A stretch of 64,000 nucleotides of DNA, taken from Synchiropus splendidus. Lineage: Eukaryota; Chordata; Actinopteri; Syngnathiformes; Callionymidae. Below are positions 44,158 through 56,873 of this stretch, piece after piece. Below the pieces are notes generated by a model. It saw only the letters and a list, made by a program, of their open reading frames with translations. It was not told where the DNA came from and ran no database searches. Each line of letters starts with the position of its first letter. Position 1 is the stretch's first letter. The position numbers and the translations under genes are program-made. Location of the stretch: contig NC_071335.1 in assembly GCF_027744825.2 (NCBI RefSeq), positions 27,307,001 to 27,371,000 of the forward strand, in the 5' to 3' direction.

Positions 44158-47100
44158 CTACTGCGTCTCTGGAGAGATGAGCTGCCGCACCACCCGGTCG
44201 ATGTTGACCACGGGGCTGCAGTACAGAGCCCAGTAGAAGAAGCAGTTGCATACGAACTGAGGAACAAAGGGCCATAGGAGGGCGAAGGCAAAGCCCTGCA
44301 ATATCATGCTCCACGAATGGTTCCACATCTTGCGAGGCAGAGTCCTGACAGAGAAGGAGAAGGAGCAGCCACTTATTACTGTTTCCATAGTGACCTCACT
44401 CAAGTCCTAGGTACACTTGCCCTTCTTTGGAAAATACATCACGCAGTGAAGCGGTGAGGACTAAACTAACTAAACTAAGAACTACTTTTTTCAGTTACAG
44501 TAAAGGATCCAGAACCAGCATCAGGTCGGGTCACCTGATTTCCGCCCGGTTCCACAGCCTCCACAGAGCGAAGCCCTCCAGGACGGACAGCAGCGCGGCG
44601 TTGACGATGATGAAGTGGGAGGTCCAGTACTGGACCGACAGCCAGCTCCACGCAAACTCTGCTATCAGCATGTACGGCAGCAGCAGGCACATGACCAGGA
44701 ACTCCGCCCACTGTGGCCAACCCGGCTCCAACTGACGGAGAGAGCACAGAGACGGTGAGTGGGGGATCTGAGGGGGGGAGTCCTCATGACGTCTGTGTAC
44801 AAGCGTTTCTGGTCTCAGTTGGGATGTTTAAATACCATCATTTCCGGACTATAGAGCGCACTGGAATAGTGCAGTGGTGCTGTCTGCACCGTAGACAGAT
44901 CTGTGGTGCTTAGACATGCATGAGGATCACGTCTAAACTAGTTTGGTACGGGCTGCGGCATGGAAACTGACTCATGAAACAAACTGGCCAATGTTCTGAA
45001 CTGGAATCATCAACTCCTCACTTCTTTTATTGACTCATCTCCAGTCCTCCTGAAAGGTGAAAATGGCGCATTTTGAGGGCGTTAAGGTCAATAAAACACC
45101 TTTGATTTCATCGGTTTGATGTGATGTTGCGCAATATTCTGGCAGCATGAGGCTCTTTAGCCACTGTTATGTAACCCGCGGGGTTCAGAGGGCGAGAAAA
45201 TAGTACACGCTTCTAGTCTGGGAGTTACGGTAGTTCAGCCATTTCCATTTGCCTTCAGCTTTTCTCTTATGAGTTTTATTCCTCTTGTTAATTGTGCCAT
45301 ATATCCAGCAAAATTTTAGATTTTAGCTTGTGTTTATTTTGCATTCATACCTATGTTCCTAGAAGTCTATCGATGCACACTGACATTTTATCATACTTAA
45401 AGTATGATCCAGAAGTTATTATTATTATGTAAGTGCATAACAACAAATCATGGTCTACTAAAAGATACCTTTACGATACTTAATTTCTAATATTTCCACT
45501 CACGTGCCGACCCCTCACACCGCCCTGAACCCCTCACCCGTGAAGGTTTACAGCTGTGGAGTCTCCCCCTCCACTTCTCTTCCGCCCTCCCTCCCCCCAC
45601 CACCACCCATCACAAGCCTCGTGTTTCTTCATCTGTTCCCGCCGTGAGCCTCACCTGAGTGGAGAGGAAGCTGCTCTCCGTGCGGTTGTTCGCCGGCGGG
45701 CAGCACACGGAGAAGAACGGCAGGAAGGTTTCATAATAGTCAAATAAATACAAGTAGAAGAGCGTGAGGCGAGGCGAGCGCTTCAGAGCGTACAGCAGGA
45801 AGAGAGACTTCCCCGAATTCTCCTCCTGCACAAGCGAGATCAAATGAGTCCGGCTGGAATCGAACCGGCAGCACCGTGCTCACCTTGTACTCCCAGAGGT
45901 TCTGTGGCGTTTTGGTCAGCGGGGATTTCAGTTGGTCCAGTTCGGCTAGAATGGTCCGGCGCTGCGCCGTGTTCAGGACGTGGAACGGAGGACTGAACAG
46001 CTCCTCTTCTTCCAGCATTAACAGCAGCCTGAAGGACAGAGCGAGATCGCGGCTGATTCAACTTCAGATGGGCCACATTACACACTGTGACTGACACTGA
46101 CACTGTGAGCCAGAAAAAAAAATCTGAAATTTAACTAAAACTCTTCTGGTTAAAAAACACAAGGAGAAACCTTTATTATTATTACACTTTATTTATTTCA
46201 AGATTCTCCATTGAAGTCTTAAATATCGGACGTTGTTTTAATTTCAAAATCACTTATACATTATGACAAAAAAATAATGATAAAAACAGGCATTTAAACT
46301 TGACTTGCCTTTTTTCCTGTTTTTTTTCCCATTTTATTTTGTTAATATTATTATTAGGGAAAAATGTAATGTACTACGATGTGTTTGACTGTATCATTTC
46401 TATGAATTACAAAAAACAATCAAATTTAACAAAGCATTTCAATTAAAATTGATGAGTTAAAACAGAAATAAATAGACAATTTGATCTCAAATTCAAAAGG
46501 AAAACACAAAACATTGAACACAAATAAGACACATAAAGAAGCCAAATATTGTACGATCAATGTGCATAAACGAGAACATTATAATTCATTCAGTTCACCT
46601 CGCGTTTTAGTTTTGTATACTAACATTTGTTTCCCCTCTATGTCATGTATCTAGTTTGGTAAAACAATCTATTGGAGCACTAATGCGTATTTCTTCCGTA
46701 GTTTCGCTACATGGGACGCCTGCGTGCAGCAGGGGAATTCAGTCCTTCACCAATACTAAGTGGGGGACGCCCTCTAGTGGTCGCTGCTGTAAAACCCCAG
46801 TCAGTCACGCGATGATATTTGCGACTGCAGGTGACCTCACTCAACAACCTCATGGAGTGTGACCAATACGAAACCCGTTAGAGGGCATGGCACGTATTCA
46901 TAGAACTGAAGTTACATTAGGTAACTCAGCATTTTCAACACCAGCTCCTCACTAGCGTCATGACAAGGTGATGTTCCGGTACCTTCCATTGATGCTGTGC
47001 TCCAGGAAGGACTCCCTGTAGAGCTGAGTCCAAGGCCCCAGCTGATCCAGCCAGGAGCCCACCTCCTCCGGGGTCCAGTGAGGCACCGGCTTGTTGGGCC

Positions 47101-47794
47101 GCTGGTCATCTGGAGCCAGTGAAGACCGGCTGAAGCTAAACAGCACCTCCTTCACCTGGAGGCACGACGACACACCCACATGAACCCGGACAAACGGAGC
47201 GCACGGGCCGACCTCGCGTGACCCCACCCGCGCCGCACTTACAGCCACGCACACGAAGGCGGCGAAGGCTCCGTAAAGGAAAAGTTTTGCTCCTCTCTGC
47301 CGGCTTGTGTTGGATCTGCCCGAGTTCCCACCGTGCCTGAAACAGAGCGGACACATCTGACAAACATGAACTTTTAGTTCCTATCCGTTCAGAAGTTGAA
47401 AATACCTCTGGAAAGCCAGCAAGCTCTGAGAGACATTGGGATCAGCCTGGATCTCGGCTCGCCGCCGCTGCACGTCTGCACAGAAAAGCTTCTGGGTGGT
47501 TTCCCTGGCGGCACAGAAACGCCGACCCCGTTAACACCCGCCGGCTTGAACCGGTGACACGGCAGCGATGGAGCACCTGAGCAGGATGTTGATTTTGGGA
47601 AAGCCCTCCCACTTCTCCCGACACTCCGGACACTCCTTCTTCCGGGACGAGACCCACCACTGAGCCAGGCAGTGGCGGCAGAAGCTGTGCCCGCACGTCA
47701 GCGTGGTGGGGTCCAGCAGGATGTCGTAGCAACAGTGGCACAGGAGCTCCTGCTGGCAGATGCTGGAGGCCTCCGCCCGGGGATCCTGCTCCAT
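44158..47794 (-). CDS. bfar: Bifunctional apoptosis regulator, RING-SAM-membrane ubiquitin ligase
   Basis: ER-membrane E3 ubiquitin ligase that restrains apoptosis and ER-stress signalling in mammals. Exons 5' to 3': 47794-47577, 47504-47406, 47336-47243, 47155-46983, 46028-45884, 45825-45655, 44731-44535 and 44344-44158, giving 427 residues (human 450). The RING has its C3HC4 ligands: Cys19/22, Cys34-Gly-His36, Cys39/42, Cys55/58. A hydrophobic stretch (LFLYGAFAAFVCVA) follows, then a SAM domain (HWTPEEVGSWLDQLGPW) and several C-terminal transmembrane segments (LPYMLIAEFAWSWL, FIIVNAALLSVLEGFALW, FAFALLWPFVPQFVCNCFF). The conserved NLWEYK precedes the membrane region. All junctions are GT..AG and in phase. 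No key residue is missing. Confidence 0.95.
46766..46787 (+). promoter_or_regulatory. CTCF-like motif in bfar intron 4
   Basis: GACGCCCTCTAGTGGTCGCT matches the CTCF core well. It is a motif match by eye only. Confidence 0.35.
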
Positions 47795-50700
47795 CTCTCG
47801 GTCTGCGCCGGAGAAGCACCTTTTTTTAATACTTCAAAACATCACTGGGATCTAAAGGTGTCCTGGCCGCGCCACGCCCCCTTCAGCGAGGCCCGGATTT
47901 TAGAAGCGTTGTCGGTCACAAGAGTGGGACGGACCGGAGTGATGCGCGTCAGAGGTTTGCGCTCTATTTTAGCGAAGAAAGTCATTCGTATATTCCCAAG
48001 CACCATTCTGCCGCAAAATAACCCTGACATTACAATGAAGACACGCTTATTTATACAACTTATTTTTGTTTTCAGAAGTTTTTTTTAGAATCAAGGGAAA
48101 GGTAAAAAATAAAATAAAACATTAAAAATGAGCAAAACTTATTTCATTATATTTAAAAAAAACTTGTAACGTACTTTCTGTATTTAAATGGTTCGTACTA
48201 ACCGGATCCGAACGTGACGATTCCGTTTTAAAATGAAAGTAGAAACTGCTTTTAGTGATAAGAAAGCAACTTTAAGCCAAAATAAGAGGCTAAATTCTTG
48301 TGTTCCTTTGTAGTTCCTGGCTGAACGCGTTTTTATGGACCGCAAACTACTTGAAGGAATCTGTAGCTTGGTTTTTACGTGTTTTCCAGCGAGGCGACGC
48401 ACTTCGTGTTGAGAAGAAACCACCAGAATCGCGCGTCTCTCGCGTCAAAACCGGTTCTTACCGGACGTCAGGAGAGAAGCCCGGCTATTGACAGGTGGTG
48501 AGAAGACATCGCTGCTTGTTCTGCAAACCCACGGTCGCTTCTGGAGACTCAACAAACCCTCCACGGGGCAGAGAGATCAACGCTCGCTGGCTGCTGTCGC
48601 CATTGCTGCCGAGTCAGAGCCAGTGGGCAGCACGCACTCGATGACGTCACGAACACGGCGGAAGTCTGGATAGCTTGGATTTTTTAACGAACTTTTTCGG
48701 TATTTTTTCATTAAAAAACGGCAATAACCTAACGCTGCTACGTCATTTATTCATTACTGGACACATTTGTGTTGTTATTGTTGAACATTAAACAATATTT
48801 ACCGACTGAAATTGGGGGAAAAACACGTAACCAGCCGGAGAATTGTAATTGTAAGAGGGTCTTGTTTCAGTTTATTTTGTCGAAATATTTATTTTATTTA
48901 CTAGTGTGCTTATTTTACGGTATTACTTAGTTTACGTTTGTTAATTTTTTAGACTGTGAAATATGTGGCTTCTTATGTATACTGTTAGTTTGCGTATATC
49001 TTCATTGTCTAATGTTATAGTCAACTTCAATGTTTGATCCTGTGACAAATCTGCTCTAATCTAATCATCAATTCGTCAAGTTTCATATTTTAAATGTGAA
49101 GCGACTCAAATATCCGAGGATTGTGTTCGTGAAAAATACTGAGAAACACGTAAACACTAGAGCAGTTTTCAAAAAAAGGTAGATTGATGACAACCAGACA
49201 TTTGTATCCAAGTATTTATACGGCAAGAACTATCATTATTTGAGTCGTGGGTGAAAGATTTCTCCAAAGCTGTTTGGCAGCAGATGAAGATCCAGTGATG
49301 CAACTGCTGACAATTGTCCATGTGACGGGTGAAATGTTATCTGGAACAAAGTTCATGTCAATTGCTGTCAGGTCAACCTTCAGGCAGAGCGAGAGGTCAA
49401 ACCTCAGATATCAAACATTACAACAGCTGGTCGGGTGCAAACTAAGAGGAGAAAGGTGAAGGCAGGTGTTTTGGATTGCACAATACGTTTATGAGGAACT
49501 GGTCAATCGTCATATGGTCAAGGTGAAAATCAGAAAATCTCAACTCCAGGAAACCCATAATCCATCCTAGACGTCAATTGAGAAACAGCTCACCCTCCAA
49601 ATGGTCTTGTTTGGAGACTTTGATCGGACTGAGGGGTCATATCTGCTAGTACATGCGTGCGATAATATCGAAGTTTTCTCAGGTTCATTTAGCTTGGATT
49701 TTAAAATGATATGTCAAAAGATAATATAATAATATAAATTATATAATTTCCTTTTTTTTTCACTTTAATATTTGATATGATATTCCGATCAGAAAATTAC
49801 TACTAATAATTACTATGTAAAACACCCTGGCAGACCGATGGAACTAGACTAATAGGTAAGTTGAATAGAACTAGGCGCTCAGTCATCGGTTTGAGATTTG
49901 GATCACAGCTTTCTGGTTAGTTTGGAAAGCGGTGATTGTGTCCTCAACTTGGTGACTACGGTCCTCTACCTCGGTATGTCGTTCGCTTTAGACGCGCTAG
50001 ATGGCGCTGTTAGTTGCGGGAGAAGAAGCGGCGGTGGCGCAGCGACGCGGGCGGCTGACTGCCCTCGCGTCCCCGCAACTCCTCAGCGCCTCCTGCGCCT
50101 GGGCTCACCATCATGGTCCCTCTCATCCCCCGGCACCGCAGCCGCTTCTCGGTCATTTCCGAGCGACAATACGCTGCTTTCGCACGCTAACACCCGCTGC
50201 TGTGATGCAAAAGTCAACAATCCCATTTCGAAATGTCAACTCAGTTTTGCATATTGACGGTGAAGGCTCGTTACATTTCCAACGTATGGCATACATTAGT
50301 GACCGTCTTATTATGGTTATTTTGGAGCAACGATGTCACTTGAAATAACTACGCAGAAGTTGCTCAGTACCACACAAGAGTAGTGCAGTAGTACAGTTTT
50401 GGAAAAGTGAACCAGCAGATGGAGTCAGCCGCTGCATAAACAGTCATATTAACTGTCTGGACTTCAGCTACTCCAGTTACAGCTGTAGTATTAGTATATA
50501 GTGTCTGTGTGTTCATGTCAGATGTTGAGTGTGCAACTGTCGTTGTCCTGTTGTTCTACTCTGAAATGGCGAAAAGTGTTGACGTGTTCTCGTTTTAAGT
50601 TCCCTGTCAAATTTTTATTTCGCTGTAAGGCTTGTTTTGTGATAGGATTTCATTGTTGTCACAGGTGAAGGGCTTGACAGACCATGTGATGCTGCACACC

Positions 50701-52083
50701 TGCCTCAGAGCATCCAAGTAAGTTCAAAGGTGAACCTGAGGTTTGGCTCACTTTTATTGCCGCTGAAGTGAAAATGAATATCATTGTGGTATAAATGTTT
50801 TGTGATCACTTTTTATCATTTGTTTCAGGTGCAGAATGTGACAGCCTGGCTCTTGTAAAACAGGATGATCAGAGAAGAGACATGAAAATCCAGGGTTGTG
50901 AAGGTAGAAGGTCAATATTTTAAAAGGACAGCCTGAGTTCCTGTTGTTATCTGTCAGGGCGGAGAGTGAGAGATCCTGAAGCCCCTGTGGAGCTGAGAGC
51001 AGGAGCCCCCTGAAGACTTTGAGCCAAGAGCTGAAAGACAGCTGAGAAGGCGAAGAACGTCTGAGATGAAGGAAGATGAATGCTAGTTGAGGTGAAATTC
51101 ATCCATAAATATGTCCACACTCACTTGTCTAATGAACCTACAACTGGAAGTGAAACCACAAGTCTGCCTTGGCACTGACCTTTATAGACTTAAAATAGGT
51201 CAATACTCCACCGTGACGGAATTGTACCTGATGTGTGAAGCTTGTCATGTTCTTCTACTCTTTTCCTGACGCGCCTGTCAGTCTTCAGTGCCTTCATATC
51301 CTGCATGAAACACAAAACCTGACAGTATTTGCACAATGTCAGTGTTACCTGAATAGTGTATAAAAAAAAAAACTTTTCAGATTTTACCAGATTATTATTA
51401 TTTGATTATTATTATTAGATATTTCACACATATAGTAGCAATCGCGATGCGTTTGTCCTCAGGAGACAAGTACAAGGAAGTACATGCGGACAGAGACTTG
51501 GAATATGATTAGATGAATAAAGATCGTATTTATCTGATAGAAATTATTTCGTGTGCGGTTGAAAATGCCATCAAATCCTGCTTTCGAAGTTCCATTCCGT
51601 CATGAAAAAAAAGTTAATTATCCGAGTTGCAGGATGTGACGTCATCGCCAAGCGGAAGCTCGGACGCATTCGGTACACGGGCTTCTCAACGGTAACCGGT
51701 CACGGAAGCGAACATAGAAAGCAGCCAGGAATTCTTCTGTCGCCTTCGCCGAGTCACGTGTGCGGTGTACAGTTCATAGTCGCTCGGGTCTTTTGCAGTT
51801 TATTCGATTCTCATTTTCTATTCATTCTTCTCTTAGGTAAAGCAACAATGCGTAGCATTTAGACATAAATACATTATGCCCATGCATTTCCTGAGATGGC
51901 AGGTTTCAGTTTGGGCAGTCAAAAATCCCGGAGTCACAGTCTTCAGCTCTCCGTTAAACGTGTGTAACTTTCAGGATACGCGCCGCCAGGGGCGTGTTCT
52001 GTGGTGACGTCACAGCTCCACCCCCACCGCGACACTTTACGGCAGACCGGCTGCGCGACCTCGGCGCTGTGTTCACTCGCACC
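47795..52083. other. Gene-poor interval between bfar and the zinc-finger cluster
   Basis: The first few hundred bases upstream of bfar are its likely promoter. A GC-richer patch at 48310-48680 and another at 49980-50220 carry short open frames without recognisable domains. Two exon-like pieces, 50666-50718 followed by GTAAGTTC and a start at 50829 after TTTCAG, could belong to a non-coding transcript. TGACGTCA palindromes occur at 48642-48649 and 51637-51644. Nothing here supports a protein gene. Confidence 0.45.
52005..52012. promoter_or_regulatory. CRE palindrome upstream of zinc-finger gene A
   Basis: TGACGTCA 72 bp upstream of the gene A start codon, in a GC-rich patch. The same palindrome occurs upstream of genes B and C. 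Confidence 0.5.
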
Positions 52084-55000
52084 ATGGCAGAAACGAGAGT
52101 TCGAAGCGAGGAGTCCAAGAAGAGAAAGCGTGAAACGGACAGAGCTAGATCCCGTTCAAGACTTAACATAGGAGATGCATTTACGGCCTGGCGTAAACTG
52201 AGGGATTCGAAACACTTTTCATCGGATCATGAGCTGGCCGTCTTTCTACTCGACTTGTAAGTTATTCTTTATGTTCACTGTTGTGTGACCAAGTGATTTT
52301 TTTTAAAGAGAAAGACGTGTGTATACGCTTCTTGTTTGTACAAAAGTGTGGTATACTGTATATGTTTGCAGCGAAACGTTCCGGAAAACTCTTTATTCTT
52401 CCTCATACGTCATCGCCCTGCGTCCGTCCGCCCGAGTGTAAACCGCTCAGTGCAGCTCTTACTCAAATTAAAAAAAAAAAAAAAAACAACTTTATTAATA
52501 CCAAGGGAAATTGTGTTTGTGACATGCGCTGTACACAACATATCACAATAAATTAAAAAGAAATCATATTATAAAGTGCAAAAAAGTGATACAAAAGATC
52601 GTAGAAAAACAATGTGCAACAAATGCAGTTCAAGAACAGAAAATGTGCCAAAAAACCCTTCACTGTATTTTTTTCAGGGACGAATAATCGCGTTGTCAGG
52701 AGACAAGTACAAGTATCTTGAGACATGTATCGTTTTCGCGACCAAAAATGAGTTTAACAGGAAATATATTGCAGCGAAAATAACATCTGCTGACACAATT
52801 ATTGCCATTAATTATTATTAACTGCTGTCAAGTCATATTCCACTGACTAATACCATTCTGTTAGTCAGTTTATGGTGGCCAATGATTGTGTTTACTTGCA
52901 CCTGATTCAGCTGTAAATCTATTCGTCTTTCAGTTACAAGACGACACACTCAACATCAAGTTCTGCACCTGTGAAACAGGAAGATTTACCTTCCTCTGTG
53001 TCAACAAACCAGTTGGCTCCATCCTCTGACAGGTGAGTGGCTTAACTCATTTCCTCCTGGGTCACAGTATGGTTCACCTTAAGAACGCAGCATCAATTTA
53101 TAAACTAAACTACAAACATATGTTGTAAGCGGTGTAGTACATGCCAAGTCAAGAACAGTGAGTCCTTAAGTGTCTCCTCGGTGAACAGCAGAGATCTTAC
53201 GGAGGAAGATAAATCTGTTTTTCATTTTCCCTCCAGAGTCCCAAGTATGGACGTGAAGGTGGAACTGGAGGAGGCTCTCCCGATTTCTGTTAACAGTAAG
53301 TCCAGGTCGGTGTTGACTTCTTTGTGCCTCTTTCTAATTTTTGACTTACAATTTGTGCATTTTTGTGTGAACAACACCATTATGAAATTGTATGAAAAGT
53401 GATATATGTACTTCAAAGTTTGACGTGCCACAAAGCAGGATCTGGACCATGTTGTGTGACGATTTTAGGGATAGTTATCTGAGAACACTCGCACCAATAG
53501 GTAAAATCAAGGGCGACGTTCAGATTCTAAAGAGGAAACACTGGTGGAAATGAATTTACTTGGTTAATTTAGTTATTGTTCAAGAGTCTCCTCAAAGATG
53601 TAAATACATGGCATTGCAATTGTGAAGTGATGTGTCTGGATGGTTGTTATTCAGGTGAATGAAATGATGGCTCTCTTCATATTGTTTCTGTAGAGAGCCT
53701 GGAGGAGAGACAGAAGAGGGTGGGAATAGCCTCACTCCTGCAGATCCTTCTGAACCCAGGTAGGGCAGATACAGACGGCTCACTCCTCTGCAGTGCACGT
53801 CTACATCACTGTGCCTTTTCTTGCCACTTGTTTGTGTTATTTGAAAGTCTTTCCTCACCCCACAGTCATGAACCGGGCAGCAGGGAGGAAGCCGAGCCTT
53901 CTGAAGAAGAAGAAGAGGACTCTGATGATCCGGATTACTCACCACTGTTTGGCTGGTAGGACGCACTGTGCAGATGACAATCTTTTGTTCATGTCAGCCA
54001 ACTCTGTGTTGTGGTATGTGCACAAAGCCTCTGTGAAACAACCCCTCTCCCCTCACACTTTTATACCCCTTTGTAGTTTGGGTCAAAGCAGAACCAGCAT
54101 TCTATAACTTGGTTTGAGGTTCCCATCCTTTGAACACTCACCTTCTGTTTTGTCCTTTTGTAGCTTTTTCAATCTCAAAAAATACAAGGAGAATTCTGCT
54201 TCCTTAACCCAAGACGCCACAGGTAGGAGTGCAGCTCCTCTAAGACACAACTCACAATGCTCAATAATGTCAACAAAAACCATGGGTCCTTACCAAAGAT
54301 CTCAGAATAAGTAGCAGCTAATATTGACTGAGGCGACCCTGTCGACATGTGTGTCTAAAGATGAAGCCGTTTTACGTCCATGTACACACGGTTAGTACAA
54401 GAAACTGCATCTGGTCCATCTTCAGGTTCCTCAGTGAGAGCATCGTCTTCCTCCTCCACGACTTTTATTTATTACTGCTGCTGTATTTTAGATTTATTTA
54501 TATTTATTTAAAAGATAAATCTGCGTTTTGTGTATCAGCATCATATTCAGCAGTAGGTAAGTCTAATGTAACTAGAACTCACCTGTCTATTGAGATATCC
54601 TGTCAAGAGTAGGCTGTAGTATGGTTGGTTGATATTTCTTTGGTGAGCTCATGAGTTTGTTGTTTAGATGAGACGGAGAAAGCTTCTTCTCACGATGATG
54701 ATGGTGAAGAAGAAGAAGAAGTCGACGACGAGGCCGAGTCTCTCCAGCCGCTGCGCCACCATAAGAAGAACCCTAAATGTCACATATGTGGGAAAGTCTT
54801 GCATAACAACCATTGTCTCCGGCGACACCTCCTGGTCCACACGGGGGAAAGACCCTTCAAGTGCTACATCTGTGCCCGAGGATTCAATCAGAAGGGGAAC
54901 CTCAAAACCCACATGAAGGTCCACAAAGGTTGGTGTTGTCATTACTGAGTATAACACTTGGGTTTTTTTCCCTTCTGGTCTCTTCCCACAGTTCAGGTTG

Positions 55001-55687
55001 AGGTCTCACACACTTGTAACTCTTTTCTGCTTTGCATTGCACTGACGTTATGTTATGTCTAATCCCCTGACAGGAGAAAGAAACTGTATCTTGCTGGGAG
55101 AGAAGCGCAACGCCAAGCCGACACCAATCATAGCGAATGTATGTGGCGAATGTGGGATGCACTTCGATGAGCCACAGCAACTGGAAAAACACCGTAAAGC
55201 TCACAGGAAGCCGTTCTCCTGTGATGCCTGTGGAAAGTCCTTCAAGTGCCCCAAATCTTTAGAGCTGCACTCCACCATTCACACAGGAGACTTGCCAGTC
55301 AGCTGCCCCATTTGTCCAAAGCGCTTCCTCACGGACGCCTGGCTGAAGGTGCACATGTTGCGTCACGAAGGGAAGAAGAAATTCCACTGCAAACTGTGCA
55401 AGAAGTCCTTCTGGCAGTCGAACAACCTCCGAACGCACCTTAAGACGCACACAGGCCAGCGGCTGCACCTCTGCGCCGTCTGCGGGAAAAGCTACGCCAG
55501 AGCGGACACTCTGAAGGCTCATCTGAGGGTCCACACCGGGGAGACGCCGTATCTGTGCAGCACCTGTGGCAAGTCCTTTTATTACAGTCAAGGCTACCAG
55601 CAACATCTGCTGGTGCACAACAGGAAGCCGAAAGTCCAAGTGAAACCTCTGGGCCGACCCAAACGGAACCCGAGCGGTGACGGCTGA
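52084..55687 (+). CDS. C2H2 zinc-finger protein A (eight fingers)
   Basis: Predicted nuclear DNA-binding protein. Exons 52084-52256, 52934-53032, 53237-53305, 53694-53759, 53866-53955, 54164-54222, 54668-54928 and 55074-55687, giving 476 residues. Exon 1 carries a fish-specific-looking leader (RLNIGDAFTAWRKLRDSKHF then ELAVFLLDFY). Exons 2-6 are acidic with sumoylation-like VKQE and the motif DDPDYSP. Exon 7 has two fingers (CHICGKV.., CYICARGF..) and exon 8 has six, ending CSTCGKSFYYSQGY and a basic RPKRN tail. Linkers are partly TGEKP-type (HTGERPFKC, HTGETPYLC). No KRAB or BTB domain is present. The intron inside the finger array (54929-55073) is shared with genes B and C. DNA target is unknown. 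Confidence 0.9.
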
Positions 55688-55976
55688 GAAAGGTTTTCAA
55701 AGAGTCGCTCATGTTTGTTCCCTGTGAGAGACGTCACACTGGACTCTGGCGAGATTTCTGTGCGACAGCGCCACTCACTGGTCGGAAAGTGGGAAGAGAA
55801 TGTTGAGGCGTAAGTGCCACAGTTGTGAGACGCTTCAGTGTTCGACCAAAGCAGTTTCTTACTTTCAACCACTGCAGAGAGTCACGTTACTCCCTCTGAA
55901 GTATTTCCTCCCGTCACGGTGACTGACATTTCAGTATTTGATCCCTGTTAAAACATAACTTGGAGCGGAAGAAATG

Positions 55977-55982
55977 AATAAA
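55977..55982 (+). terminator. Polyadenylation signal of zinc-finger gene A
   Basis: AATAAA about 290 nt after the stop codon, followed by T-rich sequence. Confidence 0.7.
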
Positions 55983-56681
55983 TTTATTTTTTTAAGTCTA
56001 TGGAAAGATTTTTTTTTAAGTGCATATAATTCTCAGCCATAAACCATACAGCAGTCTTCCTGGGTGAGTTCAAGACTTGCTTGTGAACCTTGGAACAACT
56101 GGCTTCATCGGAACAATTGTAATCTGTTGGACCCTTTTTCCACCTGGAATGAGTCACTATTATGTCGAATATATCATAGTCAAGCGAAATTAGATACGGT
56201 TTATAGCGCGTGCATGACAACCAGCTTAACACACTGCTTCGGAAAACGTCTGTCCATGTCAAGAGGAAGAAAGACAGTAGTTAATTCGATCACGTTTTTA
56301 AAAAAATCAAAGCGTTACCCGGTAAAACCTTCCTAAAAAGGTCGGACGCCTTAGTGACGGCATCGGGTGTCGACGCTCTCGCGCACGCGCAGGCTCGCTC
56401 GTACGGCTGCGGCTCGTGAACTGACGAGGCGAACGTTGGGCACCGCGCACAGCTCATCGTGAAGGGAAAGTTGCGAACCCAGGACGGAAAAGTGTATTTC
56501 AAAGCTGAACAATAGCGAGGCAGGTGTTCGCGCCGGTGCAGCGTCTGAGCGGCGGCAGCAACCAAAGGGCTGAAAACCGTTGAACTGGCTGCGTGGTTTC
56601 TCCGTGACGAGTGAGGATTGTGGCTGTTGGTTGTTTTCTGGGCGGTGTGTGTCCACTTCCACCCACTTAGCTCTGTCGTGC

Positions 56682-56736
56682 TGCGGTGAGACGCGCGCAC
56701 GCCTGTGACGTCAGAGGGAAAACAATGCCACGTGAC
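56682..56736. promoter_or_regulatory. Duplicated promoter block of gene B (CRE plus E-box)
   Basis: Contains TGACGTCA (56706-56713) and CACGTGAC (56730-56737) in a stretch nearly identical to 61184-61237 in gene C. It lies about 140 bp before the gene B start codon, so it is probably the core promoter. Confidence 0.6.
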
Positions 56737-56873
56737 TCCTCCCTCGTTTCCTCCGCTCGCGTTTCCAAAACATAGTGGTAAATATTTATCACCTGCCACG
56801 TGTGTGGAGGTGTTTATAATATGTTTGTCTTTGTAGTTTAGTAGAGTCTTAGTTCTCTCTTAGTTAAGGGAAG

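Larger units (their letters stand above)
55688..56873. other. Gene A 3' UTR and gene B upstream region
   Basis: After the gene A polyadenylation signal there is no gene. Positions 56340-56600 are GC-rich and partly resemble the upstream and first-exon area of gene C (GACGCC.TAGTGACG..CATC, then GCGCAGGC). This may be a decayed first exon of gene B, because no intact leader exon is seen for B. Confidence 0.4.

Noticed and set aside
50001..50348. Ala/Gly/Arg-rich frames in the GC-rich patch upstream of the zinc-finger cluster
   Set aside because: Two overlapping frames with low-complexity composition and no domain. A CpG-rich promoter patch is more likely.
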